Below, piece by piece: positions 39,079 to 53,700 of a stretch of DNA of 64,000 nucleotides (within the stretch, counting starts at the first letter, position 1; the number at the start of each line of letters is the position of its first letter). The stretch is from Anoplolepis gracilipes. Lineage: Eukaryota; Arthropoda; Insecta; Hymenoptera; Formicidae. A program made the position numbers and the translations under genes. Where the stretch lies: contig NC_132971.1 of assembly GCF_047496725.1 (NCBI RefSeq), positions 17,602,001 through 17,666,000 on the forward strand, written 5' to 3'. The notes below the pieces were generated by a model, which had not been told where the DNA came from, did no database searches, and worked only from the letters and a program-made list of their open reading frames with translations.

Positions 39079-41852
39079 GTTACTCTTAAAACTATTTAAA
39101 AATATTACTTCTCAAAGTTAAAGTCATAAAAATGCCATCTTATTTTAGAGTTATTTTAATAATTTTAATAGACAAAAAATAATTCAGTAAGAATTTGTCA
39201 AAGATACGAGTATATATTTTCAAAGATAATTGCAGTTATTTGAGAATATTATTGTAATATCAGAACATATATTGGAAATATATTTTTCATTAATACAAAT
39301 CAATTAAAAATATATTTCCTTATTTTTTTAATTGTTTATTTGTATTAAATATTTTGGTAACTAATTTTTTTACTAAGAGATATTAAAAGAAGTTCACTTA
39401 AATTTATAAATGTAAATATAGAAGATTATGTTATTTATTTATTTCCATTTCTAAAGCTTAATCATCATAATTTTTTCAATTTTCTAACGTTCACAACCAT
39501 CATTGATATATCAACATTATTTAAAAAAAAAATTAAAAAAGATTGCTACTACAAAAATTTTAAAAATACGGTGTTTATTCATAGAGAAATTCATTCAGTC
39601 ACTTTTGTCCATTCATTTCTAAACAGTTGAGCATGCAAATTTAGCCCTTCATGTATTTTCGTACAGTATATCGATCGTATTTGAAAAGTAAAGCAGCATT
39701 TATATTGAAGAATGAATCGATTCGTTTTGATAATTCAGTTACTTTACGGAACGAGAAGCGACACAAAAGACAGCAAAAGGAATAAACCATATATCTAATA
39801 TGTTGCTTTCCCATTGCAAAGTTCCATTAAATTCTTTTACGCTTCGGTGAAAGAAAAGTAAGATCAAGATATGATTTGCAAGTATAATTACTTACGAAAG
39901 ACTAACAGAAATTCGATACTATACTGTATATATGTAACTTCATCACATTCATGTTAAAATGTTTCACTGTTTGAAATAAAATGAAATGTATTTATATTAT
40001 TCAGACTAATCCTTTACTTTTTCTAATGTGTCATTAATAATGTTCTAAAAGATTATATTGAATTTTCTTAAAATGATGCTGCAACTAATAAGCTGTTATT
40101 ACATTTGGATAATAATTAACTTTATTTAGATAATAATTAAATTATTTACTTTTTCTAATATTAATATGTTATACTAATATATAATATAGTTTCTAAAAAC
40201 TGTACTGAATTCTTCTATACATGATAAGCTACTATTACTAAAATAAAACTCAAAACAGTAAATGGTAATAAAATATAACAGTTGTTTGAAATAAGGGAGA
40301 AAACTCTAAAAGTTTTATCGTAGAAAGATTCAATTAGCTTTAGTTACGACATTGAATCGCCTTTTGTCAACATATGGGAGAGAAAATGAAAAGAGGGAAA
40401 GACGTATCGTTGAAAGATGTCGATCAAAACGGAGACTGCGGCAGAGTATTGCAATTTCGGCGTAGCACGTGCGTGTTGCTCGTGACGATTTGAGAAAAGA
40501 TCGCACGAGCGAGAGGGAGCGTTCTTCTGAAGAGTTTTGTCGAGGGGTGCTGGCGTGACCGCGAGTAATTTCGAGCCGCGTTTCTCCCCCTCAGTGCCCT
40601 CCCATACAAACGTTGGTGGCCTTAGCACTAGGCTGTCCCACCGAGTGGAACAGCACGGCAAGATCGCCGGGGCAAGGTCTATGTTAATAACACAGATCAC
40701 TTCATCGCATGTATGCTTATTATTTAACCATACCAGTCCCGGTTTTGATTCGTGCTGGCTACACACGACCGTAACACCGCTAACATGAATATTAATGGTC
40801 GCCGGAATGGTTACTTTTCTTCTGAAAATAGTCACTTCCGAGTAAGTTCGTAGGAGCAATGCCGGAAGAATGTCCGTCCTTGACGAGCCATTTGATTGTC
40901 TTCTTTTTGTCGACCTTGATACTTGCCCTCGAAAGCACGATACATGTCTGATTCGATCCATTGATGCTATTGAATATTTTTTCGATGTGCAATAGGTGAT
41001 CGTACATTGACGATTTTCTTCTATTGAAAATGTGAGGAAAGAACGTTTATAGAAATCATAAAAATTATTTTGTAAAATGAGTTAATTGTTTTATCGTTTG
41101 TTTGTATCATTTCGTGAATAGTAGTAGATTTATTTATTTAAAAAGAGAAAATAATACCGTCTCTTTAATTAATTGTATTGCCCATTATTAGTAATTACTG
41201 TAATAATTTTCCCTAGTTTAAGCTATTAACTTATCAACATTAACTTATCATCCTTTCTCGTGTACGTCAGCAAAAGTTTTTTTTCTTGTTATAACTAAAG
41301 TTCTCCATGAAGGTTATATAAAGTCACTGTATAAGTTATAAGGTTATCAAACAGCAAAATTACTACTAACTTTTTTCTGACACACATGACTCAAACTGTG
41401 TATATCATTGATATTTAAAAATAAATGATTGCGTGATTGTTTCGACTTACACAAAAGACTTTCACTCTTCCACTTTTATTAAATTTTTATTACGAAACTT
41501 GTGTATCGATTAAATTTTCTATTAAGTTTTTATTATACTGAAATACATTCTGAAATTGCTAACTACTTTTAGTTATAACCTATTCAATACTCTTAGGATT
41601 TGACAGAAAAAGTTGCAACATATATGTCAATTTCATTTTTTAATTTATATTAAATTCCTCAGTATTGGAATAAAAAATATGTCTTATGTATACTTTTATA
41701 TAGTCATACTTCAAGTACATTTTTCGTTCCTTCAATATTATAAATTCTTTATACATATATATAGTTATATATTTAAAATAATTCACATTATTCGCAAAAC
41801 CCTTATAAACAAATCAAGCATTTCCAATATGTTGATTCATACTGTATTATTT

Positions 41853-41900
41853 TTAAGAAAGATATGTGATATTATTTGAAATATCATATATCTTTCTTAA
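41853..41900. repeat. Short hairpin, 21-bp arms
   Basis: TTAAGAAAGATATGTGATATT (41853-41873) pairs with 41880-41900 with a single mismatch around a 6-base loop. It is too short for a typical animal pre-miRNA. Confidence 0.65.
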
Positions 41901-43429
41901 GCTTTTAGCTTTAAGTAGACTGTGAAAATATAATAATGCTTATTATATTTTTCTGAAAAATATATACGTAGAAGTATCAGACTAAAAATATTTGGAAACA
42001 ATTTCGGCCACTAAATTAATACTACAATAAATAAATATGTATTAGACTTTATGAATATTTGTAAGGAACATTCCTAAAAAACAAGATTTTACCTTTAAAA
42101 GCCTGACTTTAAAAGACTAGGATTGAAATAATTAGCAAAAAATGCAAAATTGTTTTTCATATATTACAGAATTACATCTTTTTATCGAAAGATAAAAAAA
42201 CTTAATGTACCTTTTTCTCTTACTAAAAAGAAATAAATTACTGACTCGTCATATGTGCATATAAATAACGAAGTAAGATGAGTACCATAACATTCGACAG
42301 AACATTATATTTCAAAGATTAGTAGCCTATGAAAAACATAAAACGCGAAAAAACTATTCATGAGATTAAGAGCATTGTTATGTGATTTTCCTGCACAAGC
42401 ATTTTTCATAATATGAGCTAAAACTTTCAGAATGAATTAGAATTTTAAGAGCAATTCTTTTGTTGAGTTTGCCGGAAGCTAGTATTTTATCAGAGACATG
42501 CAATTTCGTGATTATAATAAACCTATGTGAGCATTGCTTTCGATCGTTCTAAGAAAAACGCATGCGCGCGAATAAAAGATCAGTATAATTTACTATTCAG
42601 AGATCTGTTTAATCAGATTCGCGCAAAGAAGTTTAGATTCAGCGAATAGATATTTTGCAATTGTGTTCATCCAACTGTCATCAAAAGAATCAAATTATAT
42701 CTATAAATATAACTTCTTTATAATAATAACAAATACAATTATAATGATAAATAAAAATATAATAATAAATATTAGAATTTTAATTAAACAATCATCTGTT
42801 TAATTGAGAAAAAAAATTTCTAATGTATTATGCTGTCACACAATAAAAGTTTAAAGAGCTAATTTGAAAACGTAATTAAAAATCTAATCAAAATTGCAGA
42901 TAACATGGAGTTAAAGTGTCATTGATTATACACAAGCGTCGAAACGACCTTAATTAGTGACATTCAAATACAGTTTCAGGTCGTATATATTAATACCAAA
43001 ATAGTTTGCGTGACAGCTTCGATTAGTTACCCTTACTTGTCATCAAAATCTCATTAATCTCACCACTTATGATAAAATAAGCTCAGGAAGTAAACTTATG
43101 AAACGAGAATTAAGAAAGAATTAAATAAACTTTCAAAAAAGTTTAACTCCTTTATTTTCTTTACGCGTAAGAAATTATTAGACAAAAAGGAAGAAATAAA
43201 TTTAACAAAATATGTAGATTACATTATATCTTTCAAATTCATATAATTATCTAGTAATAGTTTCTTTATTGAGTTAAACAAAATTTAAACAAAATTTTAA
43301 ACGCATAATTATGTATTGCGTTGCTTTAATTAGATTTTTATTTGAGAAAATTTCTATTTAAGATTATCCTAAGATGAAAAGATTGATTTGATTAACGCGT
43401 TAGTTTACTTTAATCGTTTACTTTAATTT

Positions 43430-43430
43430 G

Positions 43431-43464
<34 letters not shown>

Positions 43465-43477
43465 TTTTCTCTCTCCT
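43430..43477. repeat. (CT)n microsatellite
   Basis: A CT run with two T-rich interruptions at the edge of a GC-richer islet. Confidence 0.95.
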
Positions 43478-44072
43478 CGATCCCGGTCTCCTGTGAGAAG
43501 AAACAAAGAATGAGTAAAATTAAAGGTAAATTCGACCGATGCGACGTTGGAGGAAAACTGCTTCTCTCATAGAACTCTCTCATAGTTTCAATCTGCCTCG
43601 CAGTAGTACAAGTCGATGTTTCGAGCACCGCGCAAATAACGTCGTCCACCGCTCGCCTTTCACGCACGGCGCTGAGATAAATCACAGGCTCGTTGACGTA
43701 AGTAACAAGTCGGGTGAAGGAAGGAGTAGCGTAAAATTCGTCAGCGGCTCGCTCACCGCAAACAAGGAGCACGAGAGAAATCCGCGTAGAAGAAAGGGGT
43801 TTCGCAGCAGCGTTTCGTCATAAATCATCGGGTGGCGCGCGACGACGACAACGACGGAGCCCTCGACGTCGCTGGCACAAGCTGTGCAATGCCATCGAGC
43901 CCGTCGCGCGACCGCCTCTTTCGCCCCATTTCGCCCGTTTTCGCTCGTTTCTCGCAGCATCTTGTGCTCTATAATGACGGAGATACGTCCTTCTATGTCG
44001 CACGTACCCGTCATAATTTTCAACATCTCTCGTCCTACGACCTCCATGACTTTAAACTGCGACGCTGTATCC

Positions 44073-44099
44073 ACCTCTCTCTCTCTCTCTCTCTCTCTC
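44073..44099. repeat. (CT)n microsatellite
   Basis: A pure CT run at the other edge of the same islet. Confidence 0.95.
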
Positions 44100-47000
44100 G
44101 TGCTGTCAAGATAGTAATAGTTTTGCTAACGTGTTTCTTCTTTAGTCTTTCTTTGCCAACTTTGAGAAAGAAATCAAAAAGAAGAAGAAACTGTAACATG
44201 TACAAATAAAAGAGTATACGACCGAGAAGAATTGTACATACAACCAAATTTCATCTCTTTACAGCTTCCTACTTATTTATAATTTATGTTTTATTAATGT
44301 ATTATATATATTTTGACAATTTCTATTTAATTTTTCATATCTTTTGATAGTACATTTTAATAAAAAAAATAATTTATTTTTGTAGCTAAAAAACCATTAA
44401 GTGTTATTATTTTATTTATTAATGTTGAATATGATTCCAATTTTCAAATAATATACATATTATAATTTTGAAAAACTTTAGGTCAAAGTATATAAAAAAA
44501 AGCTATTTTAATATATTACATATATTTGACCATGTGTGCGCGACATATTATTAGAAAAGTTTAATCCTATTAAAAATTCTAGGCATACTATTAAGAAGTT
44601 CAGTTCTCAAAAGTTTATTGTAAAGACTAAGAAGATTTATATTGTATAAATATTGTAAACTTTAATATAATTTTCATAATAAATTTGATATTTATTCCTT
44701 GTCGTAAATATCTATAATAAGCGAAAGAAGAAAATATAAATACAAATTAGAATATATATGTATTATAAAAATATATTTACAGTGTACAGAGAGTATATGT
44801 ATAGCTATAAACATATTTTTTTATTAGTACGATCATTGTCGGAAAGACCGCTTGGAAAACTATTTGTACTTTCTTGACGTAGTCTTGGATTTCTTCGAGT
44901 TTATTTCGGCAACCACGTCTAAATGTCGTCTAAAATGAAAATTCCTACGTCCCTTCGCATGTTTGAAAATGTTTCTAAAGCGTCGAGGAGAAAAAAGCAG
45001 CTACGTTGTGGCAGCGTCGTTGATCGGTGCACGCGCTCGCGCGCGCAGACACGTGCATGCACGCGGGAAGCGTTGTCGCGTACATTGCATTGCGCGATGG
45101 AGTGTAACGTGATCGCCGTGTGATAGCTCGTTCGAGCATGAAACTCGTGGACGTCGCGCGCGCGTTACCTAGCCATTGCTTTAAATGGTACCGTAGGGCG
45201 CGTATAAACAAATATCGTTCGCTAAAATTGATCTCTTCCTGTAGCTACGATCTGTACCGTTACCACTGCTGTTGCAGCAGTCACGGATCAGCATTTCTCT
45301 ATGTATTTGCGGATGTATGTGTACGTGTGTGTTTGAGTGTATACGTATGTGAACGGGTTATATGCGAGTTATCGATGAATTCCGGTTATAGATGCAATTC
45401 CTGAGGCCGGGAGCGAATTTGAGACTAACTGGAATTTCGGGGCACCTGGTAATTGGCTACGTAGAATTTTCTGATTGGCTAAGTGAGACGTAGTTACGCG
45501 TTGCGGTATACGCATTTGAACGTTGCACACCAACATGATAATGGGTGGTTTTGTATAGCAATTACGAGAATGCCAATTGCATGAACTATAATGTTCCTAT
45601 CTATGTATGTACATACGTTTAATGCAATTAAAACTAATTTGAATAACGAAATTAATGTTAATTCCATTTTACTTTATAAGAAACAAGACATCAAAAATTA
45701 TATATTAGATTAGATTATCAGAAATTCCATGATACTTACATATAGATATATATATAAAGACTAATAGAATTAGAAAAGAAAAGAATAAATTTATATATTA
45801 ACACAAAATATAAATTATATTCAATAAAAGTTTGATTATTTAGATATATTCGTAGATAGGAGAAAATAGTCTTATTATGTTATTAAATTTTTCTATTCTT
45901 AATTTGAAATATATTTTTCACATTATTGTTATCAAAATATAATTATGGAAAAAGTAACCCATACATAAAGAAAAGATAATTTAATTAATTATATTCTCTC
46001 GGTAATCTCTGCTGCTTCTTCAGTGCATGTGATGGGACTATACTAATCACTCAAAATCAGACGCACAAAGCTGGTCCATATGAATCTCTTAATTTCCTGC
46101 CAACAAGCATAATTGTTTCTATAGCGATAACAAGCGTAATTTTGACGTAGAATCAGATGAGCGTATTCATCCGGTTAGAACACCTAGACTACCTAACTTG
46201 CAACCCTTAGATCTTTATTGTTCTATATTAGGGTAAAGACTGACGAAAGGGAGATCTAACCCTTCAAAATCGCGTTTTGTTCCTAATTGGTTCGACACAC
46301 CCTTTCGTTAGTTATATTAATTAAACTAATTATCTATTAATTACTCAGAGCTATATTAATTATTTATTTCTTCTTTGATTGAAATTTTATAATGCGTATT
46401 CTATAAAAGTCATTAAAGTATTATTATTATTATTTTTAATTCCATGTACACGCTTAATCTCTTTTAATCCCCTTTAAAACTCTTTTAATTTTAGTACTTA
46501 CAGTCGAGGGAAAATTTTCTAATTGTGGAACGTTATATATTAACATAAACTATTTTTTTCAATTAAGAGAAGATTGATGCTTACTTTTGTAAATTTTAAT
46601 CTTTCTTTTTACTACAAATAAATAAACCACACAAAACGCATAATTAAAATTTTGTATTTTACAACGTTATTCTAGGTGAAGGATTGGCCTACGATAAAGT
46701 GTCATGGTTAGATACCTTATTTATTTATGTCACCTTTGCGATCCTTATAAGATGCATATTGCACACTCACCCTCCTCGCTTTCCGCTCAATGCGCCATTG
46801 AAGACTCGTGCTGTAGCGCACAAACTAAAAGCCCTTGCCTCGGTCGATGGAATGCGCGCGTATATTTCGCATTTGCACTCAGATAGTAAGTGTTAGTTGT
46901 CCATCATTTTCACAAAATACATTTCTAGAACCTCTATCAAATTTTCTCAAAACGTTCTCAATAGAAATTCAAGCATTTAATTATTAGTAATTCAAAATAT

Positions 47001-47241
47001 ACTTTAAATACATATTAATATAATATAAATATAAATATGAAATATAAATGTTATAATTATTTGTATATATTTTAAAATTATATCATTTTAAATATAATCA
47101 TTTTTACGTAAATGAAAATATTTCCATGTATATATTTTTTTAAGTAGATTAATATTACTACTAATATCTATTTACATATGGTTGATACTGATATTATATT
47201 TAATATTAAAATATATTTTTATTTAATTATATAGTATGTAT

Positions 47242-47275
47242 ATGTATGTGTGTGTATATATATATATATATATAT
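47242..47275. repeat. (TG)n(TA)n microsatellite
   Basis: Short TG units followed by about 10 TA units. Confidence 0.9.
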
Positions 47276-48510
47276 ACATATTTGATACTAATTTATCGAA
47301 CATATTATAAGAGAGATGCGGATATACTGCAGAGTATAATGCAGGTGTGCATTAGTCAAGTTCACGAAGTCGAATGGAATGTATTCCGAAAAATAAAACT
47401 CCCGGCAATGTGACGCAATGCAGCAAGCATTTCATGCATATCGATGAAGACTAATAGAAGAAAATAACAGCGTTACAAATTAGATAAATAAATGATATTT
47501 ATCGTGCAAAAATGTATATAATTTGCTAATAAATCATGGAAAATTGTAATAATGAATCGTAATGAATATAATGTGAACCAATAATAAATATCGGTTATTG
47601 ATTATTCCTTATCTAATGCGACTATAATAAATGATATTATTATAATTTAAATTATTATGTACATATATAATATTATTTTGAAATTTAAAAAAAGTTATAT
47701 TCATACATATTATATGAGAGGTTCTTAAAACTCCTTGTATGGTCTATCAATAGCAGAGTCTTTAATCAATTTGGAGATGACATGTTTTAGCAAGAAATAG
47801 AGAGATATAATTAAGAATTTTCAAATTATAATCGATTCAAGAACGAATTTTTCGCAAATTTAACTTTGAGGAATTAAAAAGTTAACAAATCTACATTTCT
47901 ACATCTAATATCAATGGATGTTCATTTTGAATACAGCTTTTTTTTAAATTAATCCTAAGTTAGAAAATTATACGAAAAAATTAAAAAGTTATAAAAAAAT
48001 AGCTTATCTCACTAAAAAAAATCGATTTTAAATTAATTATATAATCTGTTATTGAAAAAACATCTAATTTTGGGATACAGTATAATATATATTATATGTA
48101 TAATTTTGGTCATTATCGACAAATATAAATTTTGCAAAATTGAATTATATGTTTGTAGTTGCAGATTTTTACTTACGATTTTTTGCCAAAAATAAAAACT
48201 AACGTACAAAAATATAGAAATCTATTCATTTTTTCCGCTGATTGTGAGAGAAATTTTATTTATAAAAATAATTCATATAAAATTCAGCTAGCTTATGATA
48301 TTTTGGTTGAAAAGAGATGTAAAATAAGAAAAATTGTATTGTAATTGAGCAAAAAAATCCAAAATTTTAACATTATATTTGCAGAAACATAGGACACTAA
48401 CTCACTTTTATTCTGCACAACGATGTGTATGTCGTTTACTCGAAGAAAAAGAATAATTATGTAAAAAATTGTACAAATATAAAAAAATATATTTTTAAAA
48501 GTGAATGTTG

Positions 48511-48515
48511 AGAAA

Positions 48516-48575
<60 letters not shown>
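48511..48575. repeat. (GA)n plus G10
   Basis: GA and GAAA units followed by a pure GA run and about 10 G. Confidence 0.95.
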
Positions 48576-49399
48576 AATCTATGAATTCGCTGTTATTAAT
48601 TCGCTTGCAGTCTACATTTATTTTGCTTGGTTTTTAAATTAAACTATCTTGGACCGGTCCTTATAGATTTTGTAGCGCTAAAAAAAACATATTATAAGGA
48701 GGTATGAGAACGTATATGTAAATTTTCATGTTCAATTTGTCTTGATTGACATTCCGATTCTCTAATAAGCGTCTCTAAAATGCGATATATTAACGTGAAA
48801 TTGCTTGTCATTTTCCTCCATTTAGTTTCAATTTTGCGGTCTCTAAATATAAATTAATGGTATGACAAGAATTTCGTAATGGAGAACAAGAATGTTGGAC
48901 AATATTCGTGCATCAACCATTTCGATTATCAATATTGAACTATATCTTAATTAATCGATCGAGCATACATATTTGCGTATAAAGCTGTGCATGTTATCCA
49001 CGATAAAGCAGACAATGAACAAATTTTTTCATAATACGAAATCGAGATTCTTTTTCTAATTGAATATTCTATTTGAATATTAACGATCGCGAAATCTAAC
49101 TATCAAAAGGCACTTTTTATAATTTGATTAAGTCAAAAAATTGAAATAAAAATCAAAAATTAAAATACCGTTACACAACGTGAACGTTTGATACAAATGA
49201 ATTTAAATTTCAAAGAATTTGAAAAGATAACATTTTATATCTTAATATATTACATATAACAGCACGTTTCTGCATATCTAAATCCTATTCCTATTTTCTT
49301 TCTCGTTTTATAAACATCGAATCTTAAATTTACAAATACCATTTATTATGAAAGAAATAAAATCTTAATTTCCTTACAACACATTATAAAATGTATTCG

Positions 49400-49830
49400 T
49401 ATATTTGTTACGTAATGCTTGTGTAAATAGAGAAAAAAGGAACGCAAACTCATTGTATAAAGTCTCTCAAAAATATTTTTCTTATTTGTTTTAATCTATG
49501 TATCTTTTGAAATTTTGATATGTAGTTTTACAATCTTTTGTGCTGTAATCTTTTACAATGATTATATAATATCACTACATGGAATTGAGTTGTAAGTTAT
49601 ACTTTGTTGCGCGACATATGCTTATGTTTATAGGAAAAAATGTAACGCAAACTTATTATATAAATTCTCAAAAATATATATTTTTCTTATTTGCTTTAGT
49701 CATCTACTTACTTTTAAAATTTCGTTACGTAATATGGTTGCACATTCTCTTGTGTAATCTCTTACAATGGTTATATAAATGTCACTACATGGAATTGGAT
49801 TGTAAATTATATTTCATTGCAATTGTGTTT
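49400..49830 (+). repeat. Two-copy tandem duplication, period about 203-210 bp
   Basis: The landmarks AACGCAAACT, CTCAAAAATAT, TTTTTCTTATTTG, TTACAATG and TCACTACATGGAATTG each occur twice in the same order, 203-210 bases apart. The copies are diverged by substitutions and small indels. The 94-codon open frame across it repeats an MEL-CKLYF motif only because of this duplication; I do not call it a gene. Confidence 0.7.
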
Positions 49831-50520
49831 CTATATTCATTTCTGCTGGCTCTGTTCTATTGAACTCCTGCACTTTGCTTTGCTCTGCCACAGTATTCAT
49901 ACACATACATACTATACTATGTAGATTGCACATTTCATAGATTCTTTGTGAAATTTAAAGTTACAGTTTTGTTAACAAACATTCGAGTTATGAGTTATTA
50001 TTTTTTTAATACGTGAATAATTAATTCAAAAACTAAGACTATAATTAAAAAATTTATTTGAGATTAATAAAAAAATTTCATTCACTTATATTTGTTGTAT
50101 TTATTTAAATTCTATCATTTAACTATCAATGTTTTTGACATTAAAATAAATTGTTTCTAAGTTAATTAATGTGAAGAAAATAATATAATTGGAAAATAAT
50201 TGGTAATTTTTATATACTAGCTATAATTTATCAATTTATGTATTTCTTCATTTAAATTTGTTGAATGTTTGCCTTAAAGATAAATAAACAGTTATTTAAC
50301 ATAGTAAAGTTGCTTAGGTGAGATGATTGAAGTACTACTTCCAAAGATTCAATTTGTCTTTCTGCTCGTTGGATAAATTCAAGTAAAGTGAAAAATAAAA
50401 AAAACTTTTCAGAACAATTTTTGTATTTTTTTCAACTCAGGTTTTTGTAAAACATTATTATACAATAATTAAAATATGTAAAATAAATTTTCCAAAAAAA
50501 TGAATTTACATATGCATATT

Positions 50521-50545
50521 TTCTCTCTCTCTTTCTCTCTCTTTT
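50521..50545. repeat. (CT)n microsatellite, interrupted
   Basis: A short CT tract with one TTT interruption. Confidence 0.85.
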
Positions 50546-50750
50546 TAAAATTATAATGTTACGTGTTTAATATATTTTAGACTATTTAAATAAGATATGA
50601 TTGGATGATATTTTTGTTAGAAACAAATTTTGTTGAAGCCAAAAATGTACATCATAAAAAAGTAACAGAAATATTATATAATTATATTTAAATAGTCATA
50701 ATTTATTCAAATAAATAACATTTTTTCATTCAAGATTTAGCGTAGAGAGA

Positions 50751-50781
50751 AAAAGAAGAAGAAAGAGAGAGAGAGAGAGAG
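50751..50781. repeat. (GA)n microsatellite
   Basis: GAAGAAGAA units followed by pure GA. Confidence 0.9.
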
Positions 50782-53700
50782 AATATGGTTGCATAAATTC
50801 ATTTCTTTTAGAAAATTCATTTTTTACATATTTTAAATTAAATTTTCATACGTATTTGTATGACACATGAATTATATTCAATGTATATAAATTTCATTTT
50901 CAATGAATTGACAACGGTTAATACATATGTATAATTTTAATTTAATATTACTTTACATTATTAATTAATGACAATACATCACACATATGAACAATAAACG
51001 TAAAGTATGTATCAAAACGAAATTACTATGTCAGTATTACATTGTTGCTAAAATAAGTTAAATAGATAATTAACTTTATATAGAGAGTATTTCTATTATA
51101 ATATTTGTTAATACAAAATTTTTAGAAACATTATTATACCATATAACATATTATAATATATAACACATCATGTTCTTTGTTATTTGGTTTAGATGCGTTA
51201 TATGTAAAAATTATGAAATAATAATTTAAATAAATCATGAAACTGCCATACTGCATAAAGAATTTGCGTTTACTAGCGTGCACAATGATAATAAGAAGCA
51301 GTTCTTCAATTAAATCACCAATTCAATTAAAACGAGTAATTGACTTGGAGCAATATTATGAAGAAACTTACGATGAATGGATTGGAGAGTAGTTTTATTA
51401 TCTTTCTTGATTCGTGTTCAATTCGATACTCGAAAATATCCCACTTATATGAATAAAATGTATATAGATATGTATAAATAAATATTAACAAAATATCTGC
51501 AAACATTTTTATTTTAAAGAGAAGAGATAAATACACGTTATAAAAAAAAATATTGAAAGTAGATAGAATTACAGAATTGTTTATACAAAATCACCAGTGC
51601 AAAATCCCTGAAATACTTTGGTAAATCATCAAAAATTCGCGAATCACCGCAGTATACAGATACTATATTTTGCGGATTCATAAAACGTTCCTCTGACATT
51701 TCCTGTTGCGCATTCTGATTCTGATGTTTCTCGTTGCGTTCTCATCAAATGTGAACGGCTCGTTGACGTTATCAGGAAATGAATTTCGCGTTGTGATACT
51801 CTAGGAATATTTTATCGGTTGTACATTTCTCTCTCATCCCCGTGCGACTGCGTTCACCTTCGTGGATGCGCAAAGTTTTTTTCTACCTCCTCACACTCGC
51901 TCTTTATATTGCGATTCATCTCTGCCTACATTAATTATCTTATACTATCCCATCCTAAAAAGAATCCACTCGTGCGCCACGTGTTCATTATTGTCCTTTT
52001 TTCAGTGGCGGTGCATGGTGCTTGGAGTAAGATTAACGCTTCTCGAGATTGCACTTTTTCCCGTTCGCCCACGGTTCTCTCTTCCTCATAAAAGGACTTT
52101 TTTCGCGGTTATTACTAGTCATTAGTGTTGGCGAAATAACTAACTGCCCATGGCATAATTCCGCGGTTATTATAGGATTAAACTAATGTGGCGTTTATTT
52201 CTACTTGCGCTCACCGCGATCAGTATTTAGCTGCAATATGTTTGGCGATTACATAGAATCTATATTACGTAGAGATCTTCTGTGTTTCTTTTTTAAAAGA
52301 TAATGCCATTATATATGAATAGAAAATATTGCAGTTTTTTTCTAATATGACGTCATGAGATTAAAACTATATCTAGACTATAATAAACATTTGCTCTGAT
52401 AATTGAAAAAGTATTACACTTTTATTTATATGATATGTATATTCTTTATACTATTTTGTTATTTTATTTTAATTTGTTAATATTACACGGATTTAATTAG
52501 TATAAAATATCGCTTAAAGAATATTTTCTAACTTTGATATTTTGTATGAATCAAATTATACTCTCTTGTTCACTGTTAAACACAAAATTTATAGTTATTA
52601 TAGTTGAAATGATAAATCTTCAAACTGCAGTAATCATGACACGATAAATGTGAGAGTTATAAATAAATAACTACGAAATATGCAATTATAATTTTTTCTA
52701 CCGAATTGTATCTGGTTATCCCGAGTTCACTAAATCCCGTGGCGAGTATGCGCGCAAAAGTATTCCCCGTGAATTTGCAAAGCAATTATTCGTCAACTTT
52801 GCATTTACAATGATGATGCAGCTGTTGCATAATTGAGGATGCAATGGCGCGTTATTTTTTTTCTTTTGCAACACGCAGTGGTTACGATAGTTACGGGAGA
52901 CTTGCACCTAGATTTGAATGCATCTTGTTTGCGACGGCAGTTAAGAGTTTTCGCGACGTAGAAAGCGCGGTTTTGTAAAATTAAAGCGTTTTATTCAAAT
53001 CGAATGTACTCGTACGGAGTTTGAAAGGAAGAGGAGACAAGGGAGAGAACGAGAAAAGCGCGTGGAAGTAGGTCGCAAAAAGAATCCTTTTTATCCGTAG
53101 TATTTTTCTTCTTCGCACCATTATACATACGACCATTTGTCAGTCCCGTCGCGCCAATCATCTCCTTTCATTGATGAAACTCTCAGAGAGAGTTAAAATG
53201 AGAAAAAAAACGAGAGAAGCGGAAAGTTATAATTTTTTTCGTTGAAAACTTGTCCATCATATTTTGGATTAAGTTCTTCGAAAATACTTTCGATTTAACA
53301 GAACGCGTACATTATTCAGAATCCACTCAAGTATTCATGCTAGGTAAATCCTTTTATAAGAATTACTTAGAAATCACTGTGTTAATGTACGATTTCTTCC
53401 TTTGTATTTTTTCTTTTTTTTTTTTGTAAAATATGAAGAATTTTTTTATATATTTAAAGCTTGTCAAAAACACATTATTTTGCTGTTATACATAACAATG
53501 TGTGTGTAATAATTAAAGTATGTAGCATTATACATATACAAATATGTCTACCACGTTTTGTAGAATGTTTACTACGTGTATATATTAAAAATATAAAAAA
53601 TTTACAATGACTCATATTTTATTCTATTGTTGACTGATTATCATTGTTGGTAGATAAGCGTAACAATTTTAATAAAAATAAAAATTTTTTTTGCGTTTGC

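Larger units (their letters stand above)
38416..49399. other. Probable intron, AT-rich with three GC-richer islets
   Basis: GC-richer islets lie at about 40380-41000, 43490-44060 and 44830-45480. The first carries a 205-codon minus-strand open frame, reported separately. An exon-like segment lies at 46675-46886. CT/GA tracts occur at 39008-39074, 43430-43477, 44073-44099 and 48511-48575. A short perfect-looking hairpin lies at 41853-41900. Nothing recognisable as a known gene. Confidence 0.4.

Noticed and set aside
43410..44209. 120-130-codon frames on both strands in the islet
   Set aside because: They run into CT/GA microsatellites and have no family similarity; better explained by base composition.
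45350..45400. GTGAACGG reading V-N-G, as expected for the next receptor exon
   Set aside because: The following codons do not resemble the receptor's extracellular loop or TM3, and no acceptor precedes it.
49579..49863. 94-codon hydrophobic open frame
   Set aside because: Its internal repeat reflects the DNA tandem duplication; composition is that of AT-rich non-coding DNA.
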